Below, in pieces: positions 26,728-40,063 of a DNA stretch of 64,000 bases. The stretch comes from Corynebacterium renale. GTDB lineage: Bacteria > Actinomycetota > Actinomycetes > Mycobacteriales > Mycobacteriaceae. The notes under the pieces are model-generated. The model did not search any database. It saw only the letters and a program-made list of their open reading frames with translations, and had not been told where the DNA came from. Position numbers and translations under genes: made by a program. The stretch is from positions 806,001 to 870,000 of the forward strand of contig NZ_PDJF01000001.1 of NCBI RefSeq assembly GCF_002563965.1, given 5' to 3'. The number at the start of each line of letters is the position of its first letter. Position 1 is the stretch's first letter.

Positions 26728-26743
26728 AGCTTCAGCAGCGTTT

Positions 26744-26780
26744 GCGCCCGTCGCCACCGCGTGGTGGCGCCGGGCGCTTT
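26744..26780 (+). terminator. Terminator after thioredoxin
   Basis: GCGCCCG...CGGGCGC (26744-26750 with 26771-26777) and an inner GCCACC/GGTGGC stem, followed by TTTG. Confidence 0.8.
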
Positions 26781-26892
26781 GTCGTATCAGCCTGTATCAG
26801 GCTGTGCCAGCACATTCTCCCTGCACGTTCCTGGGAGCGCCAGTAGAATGGTGCCTACAAACATTTACTCAAAAACGTTTAAGGATTCTTGT

Positions 26893-27690
26893 ATGGCTAA
26901 CCCATTTTCCAAGGGCTGGAAGTACCTCATGGCTTCGTTCGATCAGAAGATCGACGAAAACGCGGACCCAAAGGTCCAGATTGAGCAGGCAATTAACGCC
27001 GCGAAGGCGCAGCACCAGGAAATTACCGAGCACGCCGCAAACATCATCGGCCACCAGCGTCAGCTGGAGATGAAGATTGATCGTCTGCGCAAGGACCAGG
27101 AATTTCTGCAGACCCAGGCTCGCCAGGCCATCACCTTGGCTGACAAGGCCGCGGGCGAGGGCGACCAGGCGAAGGCCGACGAGTTCAATAACACCGCGGA
27201 GGTCTTTGCTACCCAGCTCGTTGCCGTGGAGCAGCAGCTCGAGGAAGCGAACACGATGCACCAGCAGGCCGCCGCCGCGACTGAGCAGGCGAAGGCGCAG
27301 CAGCGTGAGTCCGAGGCCCGCCTCAAGGAGCAGCTCGCCCAGATTGATCAGCTGCGTAACCAGGTTGACCAGGCGAAGATGCAGGAAAAGACCAACGAGG
27401 CTATGGGTGCGCTCACCGCACAGCAGGACGATTCCGTCCCGACTCTCGACGGCGTACGCGAGAAAATTGAGCGCCGCTACGCCAACGCACTTGGCGCGCA
27501 GGAACTGACCCAGAACTCCGTGGGTAGCCGCATGGATGAGATCGCAGCGTCGGGCCGCGACATTAAGGGTGCCGCACGCCTGGCAGAGATTCGTGCCCAG
27601 ATGCAGGGCGACGCGCCCAAGGCCGTGGAGTCCGGGGACTCCGGCAAGGATGACGCGCCGATCTACCCCGAGGTCGAAGACACCAAGTAG
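26893..27690 (+). CDS. PspA/IM30 family envelope-stress protein
   Basis: 265 residues, mostly long coiled-coil helices (about 25-190), with the N-terminal amphipathic helix NPFSKGWKYLMASFDQKI. PspA proteins bind stressed inner membrane and preserve the proton gradient. The C-terminal 40 residues are acidic and disordered. ATG 26893 is the first residue of the conserved family; TAGAAT (26844-26849) is a good -10. Confidence 0.85.
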   Translation: MANPFSKGWKYLMASFDQKIDENADPKVQIEQAINAAKAQHQEITEHAANIIGHQRQLEMKIDRLRKDQEFLQTQARQAITLADKAAGEGDQAKADEFNNTAEVFATQLVAVEQQLEEANTMHQQAAAATEQAKAQQRESEARLKEQLAQIDQLRNQVDQAKMQEKTNEAMGALTAQQDDSVPTLDGVREKIERRYANALGAQELTQNSVGSRMDEIAASGRDIKGAARLAEIRAQMQGDAPKAVESGDSGKDDAPIYPEVEDTK

Positions 27691-27700
27691 TCCACACAAC

Positions 27701-27740
27701 ACAGCGCGCCCCGGGAAATTTTCCGGGGCGCGCTGTCGTC
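27701..27740. terminator. Bidirectional terminator between pspA-like and NYN genes
   Basis: ACAGCGCGCCCCGG (27701-27714) is perfectly complementary to CCGGGGCGCGCTGT (27723-27736), loop GAAATTTT. Confidence 0.8.
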
Positions 27741-27750
27741 TTCGTGCGGG

Positions 27751-29154
27751 TTACTGTTCGCTGCGGCGAACCGTGATGAGTACGCTTCGAATACCGGCGT
27801 GGAAGCCGTCGCGCAGGTTAACGCGCTGGGATTCGCTTAAGGTGTATTCGTGCAGTGTCTCGCACGCGAACTGGAGAAGTGGGCGATCCACCTCGGGCGG
27901 GAGGCCACCGCCGGAGAGGAGGTGGGCTTGGTCGCGTTGGTCGGCGGAGGCGGCGTTGTCGTACCACCAGGCCGCGTATTGCTGGCCGACGTCGAAAGGC
28001 GTCTGGAAGCCAGCGGAAGCCCACACTTCGTTCGGTAGTGGCACGTAGCGGGAGCGGAGTTTGCGCTTGGGCGCCATCATCGAAGGTTTCGGTGCAGGGC
28101 GTGGGCCCTCTGGCGTGGATGTGTCTGCATCCTGGCCCTCGGCATCCCCGGCGTCGGCAGGTGCCGCGTCGTGCTGCGGCGTAGGAAGTTTGTCGCCGCC
28201 AGTCTGCGCGGCTTGGCGTTCTTCTTCGAGTTGGCGGTCGACCATCGACGTCGCCTGATTGTGCACCGCCTGTGTACCGCGAGCCACCTCGGCTGGGCTG
28301 GCGAACGCTTCCTGCGGATTGTGCTGTTCGCCGCCGGGCGTGATCGTCCCGCCTTGGGTGGTGGGGAAACCGGCGCCGGGGCGTGGGAGCGGGCAGTCTC
28401 CTGCGTCGGCCGCATCGCCAGCGGCAGGGTCGGCGGTGGCGGCGATTTCTTCGGTTGTGGGCGTTTCGGGCTGGGAAGCGTCGGAAAGCGTGCTTCCTGC
28501 AGCGGGGGCTGCCTGCGTCTTTTCCTCTGGAATTGGGGTGAGGCCGCCTTCCTCGGGCTCCTCGGTTTCGCCGAACGGGCGCGCCGGGATGACTGGTGGC
28601 AGTGGGCCCTCGAGGACTTCGAGCTGCATGGCGTCGGCGAAGTCTTCGCGCGGGTCGAGGATGGTGGTGCTGTCGCAGGCGTGGCGCAGTGCTGAGGACA
28701 TGGAGTCCCAGCCGAAGCCGTAGAGGTGCACGCGGGCGCCGTGGTTGCAGGCTTCGTTGACGCCGGGGATCATGTCGGCGTCGCCGGAGACTAGGACCAT
28801 GTCGGAGAACTGCTGGTTGACACCTGCGACGACCATGTCGGCAACAAGACGCGTATCGACGGCCTTCTGCGTGCGCCGCTCCCCCCACTCAATGAGCTGC
28901 CCGGCCCGCAGTTGCACACCGTTACACGTGCGCAGTGCTCGCTGGTAGCGGTGGGGGCCGGAATCGGGGATGCCGTCGTACCAATATTGGCGGTGAATCG
29001 GTTGGCCGAGGTGCTCTTCAATCATGCGCCCGAGCTGGGACACTACCTCCGGAAGGTCGATCTCTAATTGTGCGCGGGCACCGGTTTCCCACGAGTTGTA
29101 AAAGCTAGCGAGTAGATAAGAGGTGTCGACATAGACAATCGTGCGTTCAATCAT
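27751..29154 (-). CDS. NYN (PIN-like) domain putative RNase
   Basis: 467 residues. The N-terminal 180 residues are a LabA/DUF88-type NYN domain: TIVYVDTSYLLA with the first acidic residue, QKAVDTRLVADMV with the second, and MVLVSGDADMIPGV with the third, a metal-dependent nuclease site. The middle (about 185-375) is a low-complexity Pro/Ala/Glu linker. The C-terminal about 90 residues are a separate small helical domain (YVPLPNEVWASAGFQTPFDVGQQYAAW). AGGAGCC precedes the ATG. Likely RNA turnover; targets unknown. Confidence 0.78.
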   Translation of the reverse strand: MIERTIVYVDTSYLLASFYNSWETGARAQLEIDLPEVVSQLGRMIEEHLGQPIHRQYWYDGIPDSGPHRYQRALRTCNGVQLRAGQLIEWGERRTQKAVDTRLVADMVVAGVNQQFSDMVLVSGDADMIPGVNEACNHGARVHLYGFGWDSMSSALRHACDSTTILDPREDFADAMQLEVLEGPLPPVIPARPFGETEEPEEGGLTPIPEEKTQAAPAAGSTLSDASQPETPTTEEIAATADPAAGDAADAGDCPLPRPGAGFPTTQGGTITPGGEQHNPQEAFASPAEVARGTQAVHNQATSMVDRQLEEERQAAQTGGDKLPTPQHDAAPADAGDAEGQDADTSTPEGPRPAPKPSMMAPKRKLRSRYVPLPNEVWASAGFQTPFDVGQQYAAWWYDNAASADQRDQAHLLSGGGLPPEVDRPLLQFACETLHEYTLSESQRVNLRDGFHAGIRSVLITVRRSEQ

Positions 29155-29252
29155 GGCTCCTAAGTTCCTTCATTGACTATCTAAAAAAGTTTGCTCCTCC
29201 CAGCATGCCTTAAATAGGGGTGCTGCGTCGAGCGTATGCGTAAACAATGATA

Positions 29253-29272
29253 GGTTCATTAGTGAATTAACC
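29253..29272. promoter_or_regulatory. Candidate GntR operator
   Basis: GGTTCATTAGTGAATTAACC is an imperfect palindrome (TTCA/TGAA and GGTT/AACC) 26 bases before the GntR start; autoregulation is typical of the family. Confidence 0.4.
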
Positions 29273-29298
29273 AAGTAACCAACCACCGAAGGTTGCCC

Positions 29299-29676
29299 AT
29301 GCAGACGCAAACGCCCTTGTTCCGTCAAGTCGCTCGCCTCCTTGAGGACGGCATCCTCGACGGCGAGTACACCCCCGGGTCCGCGGTCCCTTCCTCTATA
29401 TGGCTGTCCTCATTTCACGGCATCAACCCCGCGACGGCCCGACGAGGCCTCAACGAACTCATCGCCCGCGGCATTCTCATTGCGCGTCGCGGCCAACCGG
29501 CGATTGTGGCCCCCGACGCCATCACAGCACTGGTCGCATCACGCAAGGAGGAATTGCCCGCGGCACTTGCCCCGCTTATCGACGAAGCAACGCGCGTAAA
29601 CATGACCCAAGAAGAGCTCCTTGAACTCGTTTCACGAGTCGCCGAAAGTCGCGGTCTTTACGCAGTTCAGGGCTAG
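29299..29676 (+). CDS. GntR-family (YtrA-like) regulator
   Basis: 125 residues: winged-helix (PLFRQVARLLEDGILDGEYTPGSAVPS, INPATARRGLNELIARGILIARRGQPAIV) plus a short C-terminal helical tail, the YtrA layout without a large effector domain. YtrA proteins usually regulate neighbouring transporters, but none is adjacent. ATG 29299 has GAAGG six bases upstream. A GTCGATAAGC motif (minus) is in the coding sequence at 29574. Confidence 0.8.
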   Translation: MQTQTPLFRQVARLLEDGILDGEYTPGSAVPSSIWLSSFHGINPATARRGLNELIARGILIARRGQPAIVAPDAITALVASRKEELPAALAPLIDEATRVNMTQEELLELVSRVAESRGLYAVQG

Positions 29677-30182
29677 TTTTTGAAAGCGGTATAAAACCCG
29701 GATTTGCACTTTCTGTAACCCGTGTGTAACTTAATAGAAGTCAGCGCGACCGACAGCGCCCCACACTGCAGAGCAGTGAGGAGTGGCGAGAGGAAAACAA
29801 GCAGCTGACGAAATCAAATCTTATGGCCTTCAAGGTTATTAGCGCGAAAGCGGTAATACGTTGTTGTGTCATGGTTGTGTGAGAACTCAATAGTGTGCCA
29901 ATGTACTTTTATTATTTTTGTTACTGGTTACATTGCGCCTGACACGTACTGGTTCGTATGACTGGTGGTGTTGGGGTGTGACTGGTCGAGTGTGTGGTGT
30001 GGGTTAACACCTGTGGCTCGTTAAATATGATCATGGTGTGCCTAACTATGTTTGACCACATTGGTTTCTTGTTCATGCACCCCCGTGTGTGGATAAGATT
30101 GGTGTGGTTGTTTTGCTAGTTTTTGTTTGTCAGGTTTTTCAGGCTTTCTTGCTTGAGGATTTTTTCTGATTGAATTTTTTCT
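29677..30182 (+). promoter_or_regulatory. rRNA operon promoter and leader region
   Basis: 506 bases without a gene. TTGCAC (29704-29709), 17 bases, TAACTT (29727-29732) is a possible promoter. At 29873-29897 the GAGAACTCAATAGTGTG block matches the actinobacterial rRNA antitermination (boxA/nut) region; a relative (GAGAACTGTATAGTG) recurs in the 16S-23S spacer at 31905-31926. The T-rich stretch before 30180 probably pairs in 16S processing. Confidence 0.6.
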
Positions 30183-35103
<4,921 letters not shown>

Positions 35104-35213
35104 AGTTTGTAACGAGCCCAAAGATTTGTTGGGTGTTTGCGTCCACTGTGCAGTGTTTGACACAACACGTGGTGTTGTGGGCATGGTCCCTTTCGGGGTT
35201 GTGTTTATTGAGT

Positions 35214-35334
35214 GTGTTGGTGGTTATTGTGGCAGGGGTACGCCCGGTCCCTTTTCGAACCCGGTAGCTAAGCCTGTTAATCGCTGATGGTACTGCATGC
35301 GGGAGCGTGTGGGAGAGTAGGTCGCCGCCAACAC
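35214..35334 (+). rRNA. rrf: 5S ribosomal RNA
   Basis: About 121 bases; TGTTGGTGGTT at the 5' end pairs with GCCGCCAACA at the 3' end; contains ACGCCCGGTCCC, CGAACCCGGTAGCTAAGCC and GGGAGAGTAGGTCGCC, all standard 5S segments. Confidence 0.93.
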
Positions 35335-35352
35335 TAAAAATTACATACAAGA

Positions 35353-35397
35353 AAAAGGGTGGTTACATCACGTCACGTGGTGTAACCACCCTTTTAT
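35353..35397 (+). terminator. rRNA operon terminator
   Basis: AAAAGGGTGGTTACA (35353-35367) pairs with TGTAACCACCCTTTT (35381-35395), followed by AT; perfect 15-bp stem. Confidence 0.85.
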
Positions 35398-35467
35398 CGC
35401 GTCCACTACAGTTGCAGAGAGACCGCCTAGTCTCATGCTCTAAGTCTTCGATCTGACGGAATGCGTT

Positions 35468-35503
35468 GGGTCCCCGTCCTTACCGGACGGGGACCCTTTT
35501 TCG
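35468..35503 (+). terminator. Second plus-strand terminator, possible end of a small RNA
   Basis: GGGTCCCCGTCC (35468-35479) pairs with GGACGGGGACCC (35485-35496), then TTTTTCG. It lies 70 bases after the rrn terminator with no gene in between, and has a U-tract only on the plus strand. Confidence 0.8.
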
Positions 35504-35512
35504 TTTGGCAGT

Positions 35513-36283
35513 CTATTTCACCGCATACAAGATGTGATCGGCGCCGTGCTGCCAACAACAACCAGAAGACCTGAAATCGGCTGCCATTTCATGGAACTGG
35601 CTTATCGTTGGTGGTTTCGCCGGTTGCCGGTCGCCGTACACGGCCTCACGCTGCTGCAGAAGTTCCGCGAACTCGGGAACCGCAGCAAGCTCTTCCCACC
35701 ACGCTTCCCAACTCTGGTTGCCGGAAACGCCGGCACGCTCGGCTGCTTTCTCTTCGAGTGCGATCCCAATGCCGTCGAGAGTGATGGCTCGCTCTGCACC
35801 CTCAGCGCGTGCCTCGGCGGCAGGTCGGTGGTAGAAGTGGTCTCCATCGATAAACACACCGCCGGAAGCCAGGACCTCGCGGCATCGGCCCACCACCTGT
35901 GCGAACCCCTCAGCGTCCAACCAGTGCAGTGCGGTCGTCGATACGAAAGCATCGGGCGTGGCGTCAATGCCCGCTTGCTCCCACCAGTCTGGCGCATTCA
36001 GGTCTACGTTCCGGACGTCGTAGTCCATGGCCCGCGACATTTCCAGCAGTACTGGGTCTTTGTCCAGCCCGATAATTGTCGCGTCAGGGATTCGCTCCTG
36101 TAGGTGCCGGGTCAATGAACCGGGACCCACACCCAGATCCACAATCACTGGGTTGAGCTTATCGATGCACACCTCAATCAGATCAGCGATGACCTCAAAC
36201 CGTTCGCGGCGGTTGGGAATGTATTTGGTTTGCTGGTCGTCCCACCGCTGTAGCCAGTCGGTCGCTAGTTCACGGCTGATCAT
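35513..36283 (-). CDS. Class I SAM-dependent methyltransferase
   Basis: 256 residues. Motif I VIVDLGVGPGSLTRHL (about 45-60), the acidic loop IIGLDKDPVLL after it, and ALHWLDAEGFAQVVGRCREVL with the usual post-motif III helix. The substrate cannot be told. It overlaps the upstream FecB-like lipoprotein gene by ATGA, so the two are coupled. The C-terminus has adjacent Cys residues (GCCWQHG). Confidence 0.8.
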   Translation of the reverse strand: MISRELATDWLQRWDDQQTKYIPNRRERFEVIADLIEVCIDKLNPVIVDLGVGPGSLTRHLQERIPDATIIGLDKDPVLLEMSRAMDYDVRNVDLNAPDWWEQAGIDATPDAFVSTTALHWLDAEGFAQVVGRCREVLASGGVFIDGDHFYHRPAAEARAEGAERAITLDGIGIALEEKAAERAGVSGNQSWEAWWEELAAVPEFAELLQQREAVYGDRQPAKPPTISQFHEMAADFRSSGCCWQHGADHILYAVK

Positions 36284-37266
36284 TTGTGGGCCTCCTTTAG
36301 GGCATCGGCGACGAGTGGCAGCACTTCGACGGAGCGAGCGCTTGGGTCGAGGGCAGCGCCAGGAACGACGATGTAGTTTCCTTCCCGGACGGCCTTCATG
36401 TTGCGGGTGGCGGGGTTATTCTCCAGCATCTCAATCTTGCTTTCAGGGGAGTCGCCCGGGCCGCCGCGTGTGGAGAGGTCGCCGAGGACAATCCAGTCGG
36501 GGTCAAGTGATGCGAATTTTTCCCAACCCGGCGAGAATCGTTGGTCTTCGACATCGGCGAACACGTTCTTTTGTCCCAGCTGGTCCGTGACTGCCTGGAA
36601 GGTGGACATGTTGCCGTCGGAGTAAATCTCACCTTCGTAGATGGAGTAGATGGTTGCCATCGTAACCGGCTCGAGGCCGTCGATCTTGTCCTTGTTCTCG
36701 GCGATAACTGCGCGTTGCTTCTCGATCAGCTTGTCTGCGGCCTCTGGCTTTCCGAAGATCTGGCCTAGCTCCTTGTAGTCCTGCTCCAACATGTCGAAAG
36801 CGGGCTTGCCCTTGTTGCAGTCAGTGTTCGAGACGAACGTGACGATGCCCTTTTCTGCGAGCTCCTCGCGCGTGCCCGCGTATTGGCCGGTGAAGTAGCT
36901 AGCGCGGTCCGAGATCGCGGCGTCAGCGTCGGCGCCCATGACCTGTTCGATGGTTGGCACGCCATCGGCGAGGACCGGGATGGAATCGAATGCGGCTTGG
37001 TTGTGTTCGAGGACGGGGGTTCGCAGATCAGAGGTACCAACCATCTGGTCTTCGAGTCCCATTTCTAGCAGTGTCTCGGTGGCGCCTTGGCGCAGCGTGA
37101 CGGCGCGTTGCGCGGGGCCTTCCAGTTCCATGGTGAAGCCGCAGTTCGTGATGGTCTGCTTGTCGCCGGATGCTTCCGTGGACGCGGTTGTGTCGGATTG
37201 GCTGCAGGCTGCCAGGCTTAGGGCTGGAATGACTGCAGCAGTGAGAAGTACATGTTTAATACCCAT
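36280..37266 (-). CDS. FecB/FepB-like siderophore- or heme-binding lipoprotein
   Basis: 328 residues. Lipobox LSLAACS (Cys near residue 21), then two periplasmic-binding lobes of the FecB class (RAVTLRQGATETLLEMGLEDQMVGTS, PDWIVLGDL, LPLVADALKEA). It captures an iron complex for an ABC importer, but no permease or ATPase lies next to it. ATG 37266 is 7 bases after TAGATT (37279-37274), a leaderless arrangement; a TTG further upstream is unlikely. Operon partner: the methyltransferase. Confidence 0.82.
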   Translation of the reverse strand: MGIKHVLLTAAVIPALSLAACSQSDTTASTEASGDKQTITNCGFTMELEGPAQRAVTLRQGATETLLEMGLEDQMVGTSDLRTPVLEHNQAAFDSIPVLADGVPTIEQVMGADADAAISDRASYFTGQYAGTREELAEKGIVTFVSNTDCNKGKPAFDMLEQDYKELGQIFGKPEAADKLIEKQRAVIAENKDKIDGLEPVTMATIYSIYEGEIYSDGNMSTFQAVTDQLGQKNVFADVEDQRFSPGWEKFASLDPDWIVLGDLSTRGGPGDSPESKIEMLENNPATRNMKAVREGNYIVVPGAALDPSARSVEVLPLVADALKEAHK

Positions 37267-37329
37267 ACCTACAAATCTAACACTCAATTGAATAAATAGG
37301 TATGGGGGTAGGCGTCCACTGCGCCTCCA

Positions 37330-38337
37330 CTACGCGTCCAGCCACGCCGGCACGCTAAACTGCCGGTCCTCGCCGTTCAAGGGATCGACGAATCGCAGAC
37401 CGGTAGAAGTAAGGTGCATGGGCACCGCCCAATCTTCAGCATCCTCGGGCATGACCTCCGGATACGCCATATCGCCCAAGATGGGATGCCCGATTGCCAT
37501 CATGTTCAGGCGTAACTGGTGCGTCTTTCCGGTCAGTGGGCGCAAGCGATACCTAGCTTGCGGCGCCAAGGGCCCGTGCAAGGCTTCGAGTCTCGCTTGC
37601 TCCCCGTCTGAGACTGGGGTTACCGAGACGAGGTCGGTCACAGCATTCGGTTCACCCTCGACGATGCGGCCCTGGATTTCGCCAGGTTCTTTCTCTATCC
37701 GGCACTCCCAGCGAGCGGGAACAACCAGCGGATCGTAATCGGCGATTGCCGTGTACTCCTTGAACACCTGCCGCTCGGCGAAGAGCTTTTGGTATGCCCC
37801 GCGCACGTCCGGGGTCTTGGTGAATAACAAAAGTCCCGAGGTTTGGCGGTCGAGGCGGTGGGCTGGTACGAGTTCAGAAATGCCGGTCGAGCGGCGTAAA
37901 CGTACCGTCGCGGTTTCTGTGATGTGGCGTCCGCGGGGCATCGTAGCAAGAAATGGGGGCTTGTTGACCACCAGGATGGCGTCGTCCTCGTACACCGTCG
38001 CAATGGGATAAGGAACCGTAACCTCGGGGGCGGGGACGCGGTAGAACCACACGTCCTCGTTCCCGCGGAGCACGTCCCCGGGGCGGTAGGGTTCGCCGGC
38101 GGAGTTCACGACCAATTCTTCGGCGAAGCGTGTGGCGATGGCGTGGTCGTCGTCAAGCAGGTGACGGTGATGCTGCGATCCCACCAAGTGCTGTACAAAC
38201 GCGAGCGCGGTCATGGGCTCCGCGCCGGCGGGGAAGCGGACGCGGGACGGGTTGAGGCCGTCGCGGATGGGCAGGGGTGGCGGGAGTTTGCGCCGACGCT
38301 TCCGTTTTCCCGGGTTCGGCGCTACGCTATCAACCAT
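37330..38337 (-). CDS. RluA-family pseudouridine synthase
   Basis: 335 residues with the catalytic motif AHRLDRQTSGLLLFTK (Asp near 161) and DDAILVVNKPPFLA. A basic N-terminus (GKRKRRRKLPPPLP) replaces an S4 domain. It isomerises uridines in rRNA or tRNA; the target is unknown. GAAGGG lies about 13 bases before the ATG. The ATG overlaps the start codon of a small divergent ORF (CCATGG). Confidence 0.85.
   Translation of the reverse strand: MVDSVAPNPGKRKRRRKLPPPLPIRDGLNPSRVRFPAGAEPMTALAFVQHLVGSQHHRHLLDDDHAIATRFAEELVVNSAGEPYRPGDVLRGNEDVWFYRVPAPEVTVPYPIATVYEDDAILVVNKPPFLATMPRGRHITETATVRLRRSTGISELVPAHRLDRQTSGLLLFTKTPDVRGAYQKLFAERQVFKEYTAIADYDPLVVPARWECRIEKEPGEIQGRIVEGEPNAVTDLVSVTPVSDGEQARLEALHGPLAPQARYRLRPLTGKTHQLRLNMMAIGHPILGDMAYPEVMPEDAEDWAVPMHLTSTGLRFVDPLNGEDRQFSVPAWLDA
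38323..38328 (+). promoter_or_regulatory. Leaderless -10 box of the 52-residue ORF
   Basis: TACGCT, then seven bases (ATCAACC), then ATG at 38336; lies inside the first codons of the divergent pseudouridine synthase gene. Confidence 0.5.
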
Positions 38338-38494
38338 GGATTTTAATGCCCTTCTGGAACCAGTGATTCAGTTCTTCTCCACCGGGATCGGTGAGATCAT
38401 TGCCAATATTGCGAAGGTGTTCTACGCAGTGTTGTTCCCAGCGAACGCTGACGCCGCTTCCACCATCGTAGACGCCGCCACGAACGCGCAGTAA
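38336..38494 (+). CDS. 52-residue hydrophobic/amphipathic small protein
   Basis: MDFNALLEPVIQFFSTGIGEIIANI followed by a hydrophobic stretch AKVFYAVLFPANADAAS. No signal peptide. No ribosome site, but TACGCT lies 7 bases before the ATG, so it is probably read from a leaderless mRNA. Size, acidic start and amphipathic helix recall corynebacterial PorA/PorH pore peptides, but no specific match is claimed. It precedes a universal stress protein gene. Confidence 0.5.
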   Translation: MDFNALLEPVIQFFSTGIGEIIANIAKVFYAVLFPANADAASTIVDAATNAQ

Positions 38495-38512
38495 ACCAGC
38501 GCACTGCATAAT

Positions 38513-38560
38513 TTCCCCCTCGCGACATGCCAGAAAAGGCTGTGGCGTGGGGGTATTTCT
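38513..38560 (+). terminator. Possible terminator of the small ORF
   Basis: An imperfect hairpin formed by CCCCCTCGC...ATGCC and GTGGCGTGGGGG, followed by TATTTCTCT. Weak. Confidence 0.35.
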
Positions 38561-38630
38561 CTATCTTTTGGCGGATTCGGCGGGTACACTGGTAGGTGCT
38601 TGGAACAACAATCTGTAGAAAGGCCAACAT

Positions 38631-39527
38631 ATGTCATACGAAGGCAATATTGTTGTAGCTGTTGATGGTTCGGATGCTTCGCGTACCGCTGTGAAGTGGG
38701 CAGCAAACACCGCCAACAAGCGTGGTGTCCCGCTGCGCCTGGCGTCCAGCTACGTTATGCCGCAGTACCTGTATGCAGAGGGCATGGTCCCGCCGCAGGA
38801 GCTTTTCGACGAACTCCAGTCCGAAACCCTGGAAAAGATTGAGGATGCGCGCACGATTGCCCTCGAGGTCGCTCCGGACATCAAGATTGGCCACACCATC
38901 GCTGAGGGCTCCCCGATCGACATGCTTCTGGAAATGTCTAAGGAAGCAACCATGGTGGTCATGGGTTCGCGTGGTCTCGGCGGGCTGTCCGGCATGGTTC
39001 TTGGTTCGGTTTCTGCCGCAGTTGTTTCCCACGCTTACTGCCCGGTCGTTGTTGTCCGTGAAGATAACCCGGTCAACGAGAACACCAAGTACGGCCCGGT
39101 AGTTATCGGTGTTGACGGCTCTGAGGTTTTCCAGAAGGCCACCGAGTACGCCTTCGCCGAGGCGAACGCTCGTGGCGCTGAGCTGGTGGCCGTGCACACC
39201 TGGATGGATATGCAGGTCCAGGCATCGCTTGCCGGTCTCGCCGCAGCGCAGGCCCAGTGGGAGGAAGTCGAGCAGGAGCAGAAGGCGCTTCTCGACGAGC
39301 GACTGGCACCGTTGGTAGAGAAGTACCCCAACGTGGAGGTCAAGAAGGTTATTACCCGTGACCGTCCAGTCCGCGCCCTGACCGATGTTGCCGAAGGCGC
39401 GCAGCTTCTGGTCGTCGGCTCTCACGGCCGTGGCGGTTTCAAGGGCATGCTCCTTGGTTCCACATCGCGCGCACTGCTTCAGGCGGCACCGTGCCCGATG
39501 ATGGTCGTTCGTCCCGACCACATCTAA
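38631..39527 (+). CDS. Tandem universal stress protein (UspA family), ATP-binding type
   Basis: 298 residues, two Usp domains, each with a complete nucleotide-binding loop: MGSRGLGGLSGMVLGSVS and VGSHGRGGFKGMLLGSTS (the GxxGxxxxGSxS pattern). This differs from the degenerate Usp at 11.2-12.1 kb. AGAAAGG precedes the ATG; TACACT (38585-38590) is a possible -10. Cytoplasmic stress/persistence protein. Confidence 0.9.
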   Translation: MSYEGNIVVAVDGSDASRTAVKWAANTANKRGVPLRLASSYVMPQYLYAEGMVPPQELFDELQSETLEKIEDARTIALEVAPDIKIGHTIAEGSPIDMLLEMSKEATMVVMGSRGLGGLSGMVLGSVSAAVVSHAYCPVVVVREDNPVNENTKYGPVVIGVDGSEVFQKATEYAFAEANARGAELVAVHTWMDMQVQASLAGLAAAQAQWEEVEQEQKALLDERLAPLVEKYPNVEVKKVITRDRPVRALTDVAEGAQLLVVGSHGRGGFKGMLLGSTSRALLQAAPCPMMVVRPDHI

Positions 39528-39556
39528 AGGTGTGACCTAGTTAATATTGGTCTCAA

Positions 39557-39606
39557 ACCCACCACTTTTTGATGACATTTCATCATATAAGTGGTGGGTA
39601 TTTTTA
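39557..39606 (+). terminator. Terminator of the usp gene
   Basis: ACCCACCACTT (39557-39567) pairs with AAGTGGTGGGT (39589-39599), inner TGATGA/TCATCA, then ATTTTTAT. Confidence 0.88.
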
Positions 39607-39684
39607 TGCACGCCTACAATGGGGACCACAGCATATATGAGATATCTAATATGTTGACCCGTTACTAAAACTAGGAGGAAAAAC

Positions 39685-39942
39685 ATGCTCGGACTCAGCT
39701 TCATTGGTTGGATCATTATCGGTGGCCTTGCAGGCTGGATCGCTTCGAAGATTAAGGGCAAGGATGCCTCCATGGGCGTCGGCCTGAACATTATTGTCGG
39801 CGTCGTCGGTGGCCTCATCGGTGGCTGGCTACTTGGCCTCTTTGGCGTTGACGTCGCTGGCGGTGGTTGGATCTTTAGTTTCATCACCTGCCTCTTGGGC
39901 GCAGTTATCCTGCTGTCCATCGTGAACGCAGTGAAGAAATAA
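39685..39942 (+). CDS. GlsB/YeaQ/YmgE-family small membrane stress protein
   Basis: 85 residues with three Gly-rich helices (FIGWIIIGGLAGWIASKI, GVGLNIIVGVVGGLIGGWL and the last about residues 60-80), the typical transglycosylase-associated family layout. AGGAGGAAAA precedes the ATG. Inner membrane, stress-induced in other bacteria; exact role unknown. Confidence 0.88.
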   Translation: MLGLSFIGWIIIGGLAGWIASKIKGKDASMGVGLNIIVGVVGGLIGGWLLGLFGVDVAGGGWIFSFITCLLGAVILLSIVNAVKK

Positions 39943-39955
39943 CCCGCCTTCATCT

Positions 39956-39997
39956 AGACAACCCGGTCCAGTTTTCGCGAACTGAACCGGGTTGTCT
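39956..39997 (+). terminator. Terminator of the glsB-like gene
   Basis: AGACAACCCGGT (39956-39967) pairs with ACCGGGTTGTCT near 39986-39997, with further pairing CAGTT/AACTG. No strong T-run. Confidence 0.6.
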
Positions 39998-40063
39998 AGT
40001 ATTAGGGGTAGTTGCAAAACGGGTGTATTGCCAGCACCCTTACCCCCACAAGGAACTGGAGGC

